From the NCBI GenBank assembly GCA_037954235.1, contig JBBMOA010000019.1, forward strand, positions 17,299,805 through 17,363,804: DNA of 64,000 nucleotides, in the 5' to 3' direction. The position numbers were made by a program, and so were the translations under genes. The notes beneath the pieces are model-generated. The model was not told where the DNA came from and searched no databases. It saw only the letters and a program-made list of their open reading frames with translations. This document shows, piece after piece, positions 1-10,963 of this stretch; positions within the stretch are counted from its first letter, which is position 1, and the number at the start of each line of letters is the position of its first letter. This DNA is from Aulostomus chinensis. Taxonomy: Eukaryota > Chordata > Actinopteri > Syngnathiformes > Aulostomidae.

Positions 1-330
1 TTGTGTCTTCAGCGCTCTCTGTGTCAAGCCCCTGCTTTGGCACATCAAGCCTGTTGTCTTTATTGTGATGGCAGGCACAGTTCATCCCTTTTACACGCTT
101 GTCTCTTCAGAAAGCATGATTCAAATGTCTTAGTAATAACCTGATGCCTGTGCTGCAGAAAGCTTTTACGCTGCAGCTTAATTGATTCATTGGAATTCCC
201 CCTTTGTTGTCACTTTCATTTTCCTTGAATGCTGTGTGAACTTTTGTACCGGGATTTACTTGGTTTTTTTTTTTCTTCCTCTTCTCCTCCTTCCTGCCTT
301 TCCCCATCCCTCTCTCTGTCTCTCCCTCAG

Positions 331-1230
331 GTTGGAACGAACTCCTCATTGCATCCTTTTCGCACCGTTCGATAGCAGTGAAGGATGGGATTCTGTTGGC
401 GACGGGGCTGCACGTTCACCGCAACAGCGCTCACAGTGCCGGAGTGGGAGCCATCTTTGACAGGTCATTATCACTGGGTTACTCAACTATCTCACCTTCA
501 TGCTTAACCATGTTTAAACTCACAGAAGGCCCGACTTCCTACATTTTAGGTGGTCGTGTGATCCACGGTGTTGGTTTGTCTCACTGGAAAAAGTTTTGAG
601 GAAATTTGATAGGATGATAGAAATTAAATGGAGGCGTTTAATGACAACGTTTCATGTGAAATAAGTCAGGTAGAGGGAAGCTCATTTAGATCTGTTGATG
701 TCATGTATGATGTCATAGCCCCTTGGCGGGAGTGGTCAACATATTTTGCGATTCTCTTTGTTGTAATGGAGGACAAACATTGTTCTTATTCATGGCTTAT
801 TACGATGTATTATTTTACTGTTTTAAACAGAAAAAAATGTAAATGTAATTACAAATAATCTATGAGTGACATCCATGGACTGAAGATGGAAACATTTATG
901 AGTTCATGTTTTTTCAGTCAGTAGTCATTAATACTGACGGCACAAAAGGAACTTATTCATGAAGAAATGTTTATTAACTTCTAATAAAGCTTTGTTCCAG
1001 TTATTTATTTGTTTTATTCCGTAAAGTAGACATTTTCTTACCGGATGCGTCATCTGGGTTGTTCAGTGACACCGGCAAGTCGGGAAGGAAAAGCAGCTCC
1101 ACATTAAATATGTAGCTGCATCAGGGGTCATACGGGAACACTCAGCCGAAAGTGGAAATCAAAAAAATCCACATGCATAAGTTAGTGAAGTGGTGTGTGT
1201 GTGTGTGTGTGTGGGTGTGTGTGTGTGTGT

Positions 1231-1280
<50 letters not shown>

Positions 1281-3700
1281 ATGTGTGTGTGTGTGTGGGT
1301 GGGTGTATGTGTGGGTGCGGGTGTGTGTCTGGGGGATGTGGGTGTGGGACTAGTGACTGTTACCAACAGGCAACACACACAAGGCAGCAGCATCTACAGA
1401 AGCTAAATACTGTTAGCGTTTAGCGCTAATCGCTAATGCTTCCTAATCATCAATAATAATGCTTCCAATCATCAATAATAATGCTTCCAATCATCAATAA
1501 TAATGAGTCCAATCATCAATAATTTGTGTAGATGACAAATAGCATTTGCTGCTTGGAGCAGTGTGCGACACATATTGGTTATTGATTATTAATTTCAGGG
1601 TTCATGCGGTCATGAGAAGCTGTAGAATTTCAAAATCGCGTTCGCCAGGCCTGTGGAAAAGTCTGAAAATGGAATTGAATCCAGAAAATTTGGGGGAAAA
1701 TTATGATAATTTACTCCCCAAATATATTGGAGAATACGTGGTTAAAAAAAACAACCTCTAATATGAATTGACTTTACTACACATTGATGTAGCCAGAAAC
1801 TATGTAGCATGTCATTCATTTATTCAAATGTTGGCTGGTAATTTTTGACAAAGATTTTATCTGTTTACTCATAAAAAGTAACCACTTTACCACTTGCTAA
1901 AGTGTGTGTGTGTGGGGGGGGGGGGGGGAGGGGGTAGGCAAACTAATTAGAACAAATGTGTGTGATCGCTGGAATTTGACAAAAACAAGACGTCAGGGGA
2001 GGCGGCTGTGTAGTCGGCAGGGTGCAGAGGTGTCATCCAACTCATTTGAGCAGCAGCGTTTGAAATCGGCGTCGTCTTGGTCTCCTCTTCCTCGTCTGGA
2101 GCTGCCAGCCTCGGCGCGAGTCATCTGCGGTCATGGCCACAGGACATATTACATCTCTGCAAACTGAGAACTGATAATATTTCTTTATCTTCCCCTCTCT
2201 CTCTCTCTCTCTCTCTGTTCACCCTACAAATGAAGAGACTGATTAACATAAACACTTCAGTCTTTTCCTTCTTGTACTCTCTCTTTTTTCGTCTTTTTAT
2301 TTTAGCGCTGTTGTTCCTCAGAGCAAATTGAATTAGAATGAGCTAACAGCCACAATTGACTTTACTATCCGTGAGCGAGAGAGGGGAGGAGAGGAGAGGA
2401 GAGGAGAAGAGACGAGAGGGGGAAATAAAGTGAGCGGGGGGAGGGTGTGACCGAGTCAAAGAGGGGTGAGGAGTTCGAGCAACACCACGCTCTGACACTC
2501 CCACCAGTGATGTCACACACACACACACACACGCGCGCGCGTACGCGTGGGGGGGGGGGGGGGGGCGTTGTGGTGTTGGATTCCAGCATGTGGTTACTCT
2601 GTGGCTTTCCTTTTGTGAAAACCATCGTCTAAATATAATTAAGCCACAAGTTTGTAAACATTTCTGCTGATCTAACCGGTGGATGTGGGCTGACAGTAGA
2701 CTTGGTGGCAGTAGCAGCTCTTTCAGACGTCTCTGTTAGGATCATGTAGGTGTCTTTCTTCTAAAAAAACAAAAACAACAAATGTACCAACGAAGAGTTT
2801 TGTCCTGTGGTCGTTTCAGAGTGCTCACAGAGCTGGTGTCTAAGATGAGAGACATGCAGATGGACAAGACAGAGCTGGGCTGCCTCCGAGCCATCGTCCT
2901 CTTCAACCCAGGTGAGCTTCACCGCCGGTGCTGAAGAGCCAACACAAACTGAACTGAGGTTCCTAGTAGTGTGCCAGCACGGTTGGATCCTGCTGCTGGA
3001 TCTCACCAGAACCACACTCACCTCAGTCATGCTGGACGATCGAACCTTAATTTCTTTTAGAAAACTGAAAACCTCTCCTCTTCAGTTCCTTCAAACTGTT
3101 GTTCACTAATACGTCATAACTTTAATGTCCTGGCAAGGTGAGCTTTGGAGCGTCGGCGCAGTCAGGCGTCCCGTCCAGCGTCTCTGATGCTCAGCTGGCT
3201 CTGTCCGCCCGCTGGAACTCATCCATCGACGTTGTTTTGGTGTGAGTTAGTTGCTGAATGTCTGAGATTCTGTTTCCCGTCTCTCAGATCCAACTGAAAC
3301 AGCACAGCTTTTGTTTCGTGCTGCTCAAAGTGCCTAAATAAATGAATAAACAAACAAACATCTCAACTCAACTGGCACCCAGTTCTATCGTGTTCAACAC
3401 CTCTGATTGTGATTGTCTTTATTGATGATGGGGTGAAAGGTCACTTCAAGGACTCGATGTGTTCAAAATCTTCCTCTCAATAAAAGCAATGAGGCATCCT
3501 GACTGAGTGCTAGGATCAACCACGAGACCACGAGAGCGTTTCAGAGCTCCACCCTGCAAAGTGGCGTTGACCCTGGGGAGTCCTGCTGGTTATGAGAGTA
3601 TAAACCAGCGGCGTCTTAGTTTTGAAGGTGAAGGTGAATCTTTGAAATGCGGGCCTGTGCAAAGACAGCTGCTGCATGTGTGTCCCATAGCAACAGTATG

Positions 3701-3734
<34 letters not shown>

Positions 3735-4154
3735 GATCCTGTGTTCCCCGCTGTTGTTGTTGCGTCCTCTGCCAGCTTCCCCTCTCCAGCGACCTGATTC
3801 CTTGTTAATTAGACTCAAATGAGACTGATCTTTCCCACACTGCCGTCTCCAACAATGCTCTTTCACTGCCGATCAAATGCTCTTCATCAATGACGCGTTT
3901 GTGTCATCAGTCAAAGATGGAGCTTGAATCAGCGCCGCTAATTAGACCAGCCCAGAGTTTGCTAACACAGATTTCACCAGGAGCCCTGGAGGTTGAAGCT
4001 CAGCCTGCTGGCCTCCATGTTTATTTATCTGTGTTCCTCTCCAGACTCCAAAGGTCTGTCCAACCCAGGTGAGGTGGAGGCTCTGAGGGAGAAGGTCTAC
4101 GCGTCTTTAGAGGCCTACTGCAAACAGAAGTACCCCGAGCAGCCCGGCAGGTAG

Positions 4155-4204
<50 letters not shown>

Positions 4205-5687
4205 AGACGGGATTCTTCAGTCTGCCATCACACACATCCACACATTCAAAGGGCTCAGAACTTGTTCGATGTGTCTGAGAAAGCACCTCTCCTTCACTCG
4301 CTCTCTGGTGTTCCTCCTCACCAGGTATTTTAGCAGTCAGTGCCAAGAGTTTGACTCTCTAGATTCCTCGTATTCGGAGCTGTAGTCAGTTTCAAAGGCC
4401 CTGCACAACAGAAATGATCAGTGTGTCCTCGTGAAACTTGTCTTTCTAGAAGCTTTAGGGTGAATGTTTTTCTTATATTTGGATTTTTTTTTTTAACATT
4501 GTTGATATTTTTTTGGAATATTTCAGAGTGAAAGTGGTGCAGTTTGTATTATGAAATGACGAATGCCAGATCTAGTGAGTCTGTCTAGTGAGTGACATTT
4601 TGCAGTTTTGGTTGTTATCGGGGACGTGAGCCGTTCAGGTCTTCAACCGTGGCTGGCATTAACCGCCGAGTCATTCAGCTTGAAAAATAGCCAGACCTTT
4701 ACAGATTTATGTGATTAGTCAGTTACTCAAAACCAGAAAATGGATCATGTCAGAGTTTATCGATCTGCCAGCAGACGCTATTATGCAGCGACACACAGGC
4801 AGAGATGATGAGAGCGCGATGAATGACGGAGTGGCTGCACCCGGAGCAGGGGAGCTAGTGTAACATTAGCGCCAGCAGGAGAGGAGCGAGCAAACAGCAT
4901 TACTTGACTTCCCGTAGGAATTTTTCAGAATAAGACTCTCTCAAGCAGTGGTGCTTACATTTTGAAGGCGAGATCATTGAACTGGTTCAAACATCCTGAG
5001 TGGACAACAGTTTTGAAAAAGAGAAAAGAATATTTCTGATTCCTAATCCTGGGACGTGGAGGTGATGCTGTATTTACTGTGTGAGCGATCTCAACGTGTG
5101 TGAGGCCACGTCAGTGTACAACTGTGTCAAGATGAAGCGCGACAAGACCAGCAAAGATTAGAGCAAAAAAAAAACACTTCAGTGTCACACCGAGAACTGG
5201 ACAAGTTAACACTCTGTTGGCTGTCGAGCTCAAGAGTGACAACTAATAGAAAATAAAAGCATGTTTATGTATAAATGTGTGGTTTAGAAAGAGGTTCTAC
5301 CCAACGGCAGCAACTCCTCCTTCCTCTTGAGGTCGAAAACCAAGGATTTGTGTCATCACAGTTCTCAGTTTTGGTGGTCACGACCTTTCAAAGTGCAAAT
5401 AATTACTAAAAGAGTGCAAATACAGACTATGGTATAGCACTAGCCTGCTAGCATGGGTGCACCATGGTGACAAGCCTTGATGTGTCATGGATGTGTCATG
5501 ACTTGTGTGTGTGTGTGTGTGTGTGTTTTTCACTGACAGATTTGCGAAGCTGTTGCTGCGGTTACCGGCGCTGCGCTCCATCGGCCTCAAGTGTCTGGAG
5601 CACTTGTTCTTCTTCAAGCTCATAGGCGACACACCCATCGACACCTTCCTCATGGAGATGCTAGAAGCCCCCCATCAAATGACATAA
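331..5687 (+). CDS. rxra: Retinoid X receptor alpha-type nuclear receptor, last four coding exons (5'-partial)
   Basis: Ligand-activated nuclear transcription factor, the common heterodimer partner of RAR, TR, VDR and PPAR. Only the C-terminal ligand-binding domain is in the window; earlier exons lie to the left. Exons seen: 331-463 (enters in phase from a split Gly codon; [13 protein letters not shown]), 2820-2911 ([18 protein letters not shown]), 4045-4150 ([16 protein letters not shown]) and 5540-5687, ending in TAA at 5685-5687. All junctions are AG/GT and the reading phase is continuous. Residues known to contact retinoid in RXRs are visible: the Asn of WNE, the Arg of SFSHR and the Cys of LKCLEH. 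The helix-12 AF-2 core FLMEMLEAP is intact. RXRA is preferred over RXRB because WDR5, BRD3 and VAV2 follow, as on human 9q34; RXRB lies in the MHC region. Which teleost rxra duplicate this is cannot be decided here. Confidence 0.95.
1192..1330. repeat. (TG)n / (TGGG) microsatellite
   Basis: Long alternating TG tract with interspersed GGG interruptions inside the RXRA intron. Long open frames here in several phases are artefacts of the dinucleotide repeat. Confidence 0.95.
1445..1524. repeat. 22-bp tandem repeat, ~3.5-4 copies
   Basis: Unit AATCATCAATAATAATGCTTCC repeats at exact 22-bp spacing from 1445, 1467, 1489 and 1511. The third copy changes GCTTCC to GAGTCC and the last decays after AATCATCAATAAT. 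It is AT-rich and noncoding. Confidence 0.9.
2512..2565. repeat. (CA)n-(CG)n tract followed by a 17-G homopolymer
   Basis: Alternating purine-pyrimidine DNA (CA, then CG/GTACGCG) runs directly into 17 G at 2549-2565. It lies inside the RXRA intron. Confidence 0.9.
2912..4044 (+). other. RXRA intron
   Basis: Noncoding intron between 2911 and 4045. An (AC)n tract lies at about 3702-3731. No other feature recognised. Confidence 0.8.
4151..5539 (+). other. Last RXRA intron
   Basis: Noncoding intron. Donor GTAGGA follows the AG of the split Arg codon and is immediately succeeded by an (AC)22-like tract at 4159-4202. A (GT)n tract at ~5502-5525 ends shortly before the acceptor CTGACAG. No internal gene recognised. 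Confidence 0.85.
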
Positions 5688-6649
5688 TAGCAGAGAGGGT
5701 TGAGCCCTCGCCGTCATCCTCCTCTTCATCGCCTTCCTCCTCTTCATCTCCCAGCAGCCCTGGATCAGGGTCCAAGACTTGTGACAGCTCTGGACGGAGA
5801 ACCCCCCCCCCCCCTCCCCTTGCTCTCCTCTGCCCCCCCTTGTTGTGTTTGGAAACAATGAATTCATCATGTTTTATACCTTGTACAAATATATAAATAA
5901 GAAATATATATGAGAATCTCACGACAACACAAGCGGACTGAAATGAGGACAAGAGAAATGAATTGAGCCATTTCTGTTTCCGTCTTTGCTTGACCAGAAA
6001 AAGCAGAGATGATGTGTTTTAACATCCACAGATGCGCTGATACGCAGGTATACACGGTGATGTCATACTGGGACACTCAGCTTTGTGATCGGGACAATCA
6101 TGGACGCAGAGACCCTCAGGCTGTCTAGACTTGAACCTGAGGTCTCTCTGGTTTTTGTTTTTTCTGTTTTTTTTGTTTTTTGTTTTTTTCAGGACTGAAC
6201 TCACTTCGGGGAAACTTCGAGGAACTCGCCTGTTCCTGCCTGACTCAAGCAAACACGTTGAGTCTTGCACTAGCGGAGCTTTCTGGAACAGACGTGTGTT
6301 AACAAGACTGCAAGTGATCCAAAAAAACTCAGGTTTCTGCCCAATTCCAACCGATACAACCATGTCTTATTGTATTAGCACTGTGCAGCATCGGGGAGGA
6401 CCACATGTTCCCACCAATCAGCCCGACGGTTCTTGATGGTGTTGGGAGAACGTGTTATGTACAATCGGCGCAGTTCTTTGTGCACACAGGAAGAAGCCAG
6501 GCTCTTGGAAATTAGCCTCACGTTAGCTTTATGCTAGGATGCACATGAGCTTTAGACATCCCGAGTCAAGCGTTTGGCCTTTTTATAAACGTATCTTTAC
6601 AGGTGACAACACACTCGGATACCTGGAACGTGAGCGTGCGCGCGCACAT

Positions 6650-6692
<43 letters not shown>

Positions 6693-9600
6693 TCTGCCTC
6701 CCCCACCTCTCTTTGATGTGAACCATTTACACCTCCACACACTCACATATCCCTCCGCGGGTTCTAGCTTTTCCAAACCACCTCATATCTACCTGAACAG
6801 AACGTGATAACAGTATTGACGCTATTGAACGACAGAAACACACGATTACCTCCGTTTGTACACCTCCTCCTCACACTCAAACCATTTACAGTATGGGGGG
6901 GCTTATCGATGCAGCCGAGCCATTATTTGTTTATTTGTTTGTTACTTGGCACTTAACCTCATGACAGTGGAGCCGGGTTCCCTAAACGGAGAAGCTTCTG
7001 CTGATGTAATCGACCTCTGAGGTGGAATCAGGAACGCTCTAGTTATTTTTCCTCCTCAGAGGAACACACACACACACACACACACTCACTGGCTCGCTCT
7101 CTCTCTCTCTCTCTCTCTGCACTTCTCTGGGCAATCAAGTGTCATTCAAGTGGAAGTGAAATATTAAATATCTTCATGTTGTGTATAAAAAAATGCTTTT
7201 TTCGCCCATATTCTGCTTTTTGTTTCTCTCCCCCAACGTGTCGAAATGCTGCGGCTGCTGTGAAACTATGCATCAAGTGCATTTCCAAAGATTGTCTAGA
7301 GAGCAGGTGCATGTCAGGGGGCTTCAACAGGTCTCAGTCACCCACTGGCCTCACAGGAACCAAACCACCAGCCCTCCTGCACGACAGTGGACCAGTGAGA
7401 CTTGAGAAAACAAAACACTAAAAAAAGAGAAGTGAAGGATTCTTCTCCTTCATCCGTCTTTCATTCTGTAAGTCGACCCCCCCCCCCCCCCCCCCCACCA
7501 CCACCACCACCACTACCCCATCCCCGGACTTGAAGGAACAAACCTGAGCACTGTGCTGTCATGATGAAGGCTCAACGGCCCACGTGTACGGAGGCTTGAA
7601 GGTGCCACTGGAATAATAGAATGAAAAACTTTAAAGAAATTATAGTTTTCTTAACTTGATACAAACATTTTTTTTATTTGCATTTCAATTATTAGAAAAA
7701 ATATAGAGATACAGGGTTCATAAACATTTTAACTCTACATACAACAAATAGAAGGAAAATTTAACTTTAAAAAAAAAAGAAATCCAGGTTAACATGTACT
7801 CAAGTTAATGACAAGCAAATAAACCACATATTCTATTATGGTGAGAAAAGTTTACATTTTGGGGGGATTCACAAATGTTTATTTTATTTATTTTTCAAAA
7901 ACTTTTCCTGGCCTTTGAATTTCCACTTTTAAATTCCATGATTATTTCAGGTATTTTTTTTTAATATTTTTATTTTTATTCCAGGTTTTTTTGTTGTTGT
8001 TGTTGTTGTTGTTGTTTTTAAGATTAACAGGTTTAATAGCCATTTTGCCATTTTTGTAGCCGTGAGTTACATTTTCATGAGTGGACGTTGATCCTTGTTT
8101 ATACACAAAACATAAAGAAAAATCTGTCAGAATTAACCAGCATCCATTTAACCAAAACTGACGGGTGACAAACAGCTGAACATAGAAACTGGTATCCAGC
8201 TGTTTTTCATGTCATTTCTTCATGAATTGTCAAAAACCTTCCCTGGCCTGGAAAAATTCTACTTTCAAATTCCCTGACTTTTCCTGGTTTTCCATGACCA
8301 TGTGACCCTGCTTTTTAAACAATGAAACATTTCATTTTTTTTCGGGGGGGGGGGGTGGGGGGCACATGGGTGTTTTGTGTGACTTCAATTTGTTTGTTTT
8401 TCAAACTTTTTAACAACTAGACGTCATGACCTCTGAAAAGTCTCTTTATTCTGGTGGCACCTGCAGCTCTCTACAGCTTTCTGACCGTTTTTGGTTTTTT
8501 TGGGGATTGGGGGGGCTTCATCCGTAGATGCCGATCCTCCTCTAGGAATCCGACACCCCCCCCCCCACACACACACACAAACACACATTCACACACACAC
8601 ACATTCACCCACCAATCTCTCCTTGTGGAAAAGTAAAAGCAGAAAGCCGGTCAGTGCTTTTAAGCAACTCCAAGCACTCTCCTGTGGCTGCGGTAGAGCG
8701 AGGGTGGGCTGTGAGCGCCCTCCAGTGGCAGACAGGCAGCACCGCAGCATCACTTGAACTCTCCTCCACACCGCCAGACACGCAGATGGCACTTTCTCAC
8801 AGGGTTAATGTAAATGTTCCAAACCACAGCGTGTCTATGCTTGTTGAAGTGAAACAGTAGCAATAACGTCTGTTGGCTTTTTATGACTAAGCAGCTTCAG
8901 CCAGGTGGACTGTGGTAGTACTACGAGTATTACTACTACGACCTGGGTGACAGTATTTACCGCCAGCTTGAGCTCTGTTTACATTATTTATATTCTGGAT
9001 AAAGGAGAATTTTCTTGACTCACAGAGGAGTAAGAATCAAGCAGATATTAAAGAACAGGTGACCTTCCTTGTCCTTCTCCTCCTCTTCCTCTTCATCCTC
9101 CTCCTCTTCTTCACTTACTGTGATTGGTGACCGCAGGTATCTAAAGCCATAAACAGTGAATGAGCTCACTCCCCCTGCCGGAATTGAACTTGTTGACTAG
9201 CTAAAGACAGGATCACCCACGTCAAATGACATGAATGCTTTATAACCTAAAGCTCTATTTTGTTAATATGTATATGTGTATATATTTATAAATAAATATA
9301 TCAACAGATCTGTTCCTTGACTATTTCCAGTGTTGAACGAGGGAGACGAGTCTAACAGACCAAACTGTTCCGCACTCGAAAGGTTTTTACATTTCAGCCT
9401 TGACTTTCTAAGATGAATCAAAAAAGAAAAAAAACCCCACCAGCTCTAAAAAAAAAAAAAAAAAAAAAGGAAAAACAGAACAGTGTACGGGACCTCAAAT
9501 GAAAAAAAAAAAAAAAGACTTTAAACCCTCCAAAATGTATGTGTTGCTTGGCAATTGTATGTTTAAAAAAAAAAAGTGTAACCAGGAAAAGCTGAGCTTG

Positions 9601-10020
9601 TGACACAATCACTGCTTTCTTTGTTGCATTGACGGTAAAATGTTAAAAAAAAAAGAACACTTGGAAAAAGATCTATTTTTGTACAAAGGTAATTTTATCC
9701 CTCGCTTATGTACTCTGTTCTTTCCCTGTTCTTCTGTGGGCTGTTGTTGTGGAAAAGCTTCTTCGAAATGCAAGAGAAAACGTTCCGATTGAAAGCTGAG
9801 AGGAAATCGTTGGCTTTTTTTTGTTGTTGTTTTTTTGGCACCTTGCTAACTGTGTCGCCTTTACTTTGCCATTTCTCAACCGCCAGATGGGGAAATGTCT
9901 CCTTTCATTATATTTTTGTCTATTTTTTAAAAGGAGATTGGAAGTTTTTTGTCATCTGTTCTTTGTGGGTTGTTCTCTGATGTTCTTTCATTGACAGAAA
10001 AAAAAAACGATTATTAAAAA
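5688..10020 (+). other. Probable RXRA 3' UTR
   Basis: After the TAA at 5685-5687 there is no further coding sequence until the WDR5 3' end. The interval holds AC and CT tracts (~6652-6687, ~7061-7118), 20 C at 7477-7496, a GTT repeat (~7990-8016), a poly-pyrimidine tract (~9076-9118) and A-rich stretches. Candidate poly(A) signals are AATAAA at 9291-9296 and ATTAAA at 10013-10018. Mammalian RXRA also has a multi-kilobase 3' UTR, so a long UTR is expected, but the true end cannot be fixed without transcript data. Confidence 0.55.
10013..10018 (+). terminator. Candidate distal RXRA polyadenylation signal ATTAAA
   Basis: ATTAAA hexamer about 4.3 kb after the RXRA stop, followed by a G/T-rich stretch (GTTGGTTGGCTGTGTGT). 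It lies just before the WDR5 signal on the other strand. AATAAA at 9291 is an alternative. Confidence 0.35.
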
Positions 10021-10133
10021 ACAAGAGAGACTGATGTTGGTTGGCTGTGTGTAATGTTAAAGGATGTGTGTAAAAAAACAAAACAAAACAAAAAAACCTG
10101 CCAGTGAGTCACATGACACGTACAAAAACTGCT

Positions 10134-10139
10134 TTTATT
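10134..10139 (-). terminator. Candidate WDR5 polyadenylation signal AATAAA
   Basis: TTTATT on the plus strand reads AATAAA on the WDR5 strand, about 825 bp beyond the WDR5 stop. It would give a short 3' UTR that ends about 100 bp from the proposed RXRA 3' end. Confidence 0.45.
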
Positions 10140-10963
10140 CAACTGCAGGTTATAGCTGGAGATGGATACAGAGAACAGCTGGTTTGTGTGAAGAGCAAAT
10201 CAAACTGAGAATTTGGGGGGGGGGGGTGGGGTGATAAAATAAAACCCCAAAAAGCACTGAAATTTGAGCAGAAGTGGGGTTCAATTCAATGCTGTATTTT
10301 TCTTTAATTGTAGTTTTCTCCAACATGCATCACATTTCAAGTAAATGAATTCATGTACATCCTGACTTTTCCTATGAGTCAACTCTGGATTTGTAATGAG
10401 CACCAAACTTTTAACAAAACTCAGGAAACTAATCCGGTTATGACGCATAAACTACTTTAATAAATAAGAGCCACAAGGGTCCTTTTATCTTCTTTTGAAC
10501 TAAAGTTTTATGTCAAAGTCTGACAGTACTACACAATTACACACGAGAAAGCAAAGACGTGACAAACCGGCCGAATAACCTGTAAAAGTACAAGAGCATA
10601 AATGCAGGTGTGGGAGTTGATGTGGAGGTTAATGCAGAGTCAGAAACACAGAAGCACTAAAACTGATGTGTTGTTATTGAATTCTGAGTTGAGCAAACGT
10701 TCCCTAAGTGGAGAACAACAACCTGGCACATGTAATCAGTTTAAAAAACAAAACGAAACGAAGCGGTGTGATATCTCAGTTGTGTCGCCGCAGAACCGAC
10801 ACGGCTGACGTCCGTCCCCCCTCTCGTTAGCTGAAAGCCCCTCAGCGTCCAGCGGGAGCTCTCCGTTAGAAAAATGTCCTCTTTTCTTACAAGATATAGA
10901 AAAAAAAAAGTATTTAAAAAAAAAAAAGAAGAAATATGAAGGGCCCAATAAATCCACGAGGGC

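Larger units (their letters stand above)
464..2819 (+). other. RXRA intron, repeat-rich
   Basis: Noncoding intron between two ligand-binding-domain exons, with donor GT at 464 and acceptor AG at 2818-2819. It holds a TG-rich tract (~1192-1330), four copies of a 22-bp tandem repeat (1445-1524), a 15-G run (1914-1928), a CT tract (~2193-2216), a GAGGA-type purine tract (~2378-2425) and an AC/GC tract followed by 17 G (2512-2565). No exon-like coding sequence was recognised. Confidence 0.8.

Noticed and set aside
1142..1406. Open frames over dinucleotide tracts (also near 15,565, 43,245 and 58,682)
   Set aside because: They encode only Val-Cys, Thr-His or similar dipeptide runs created by TG/CA repeats.
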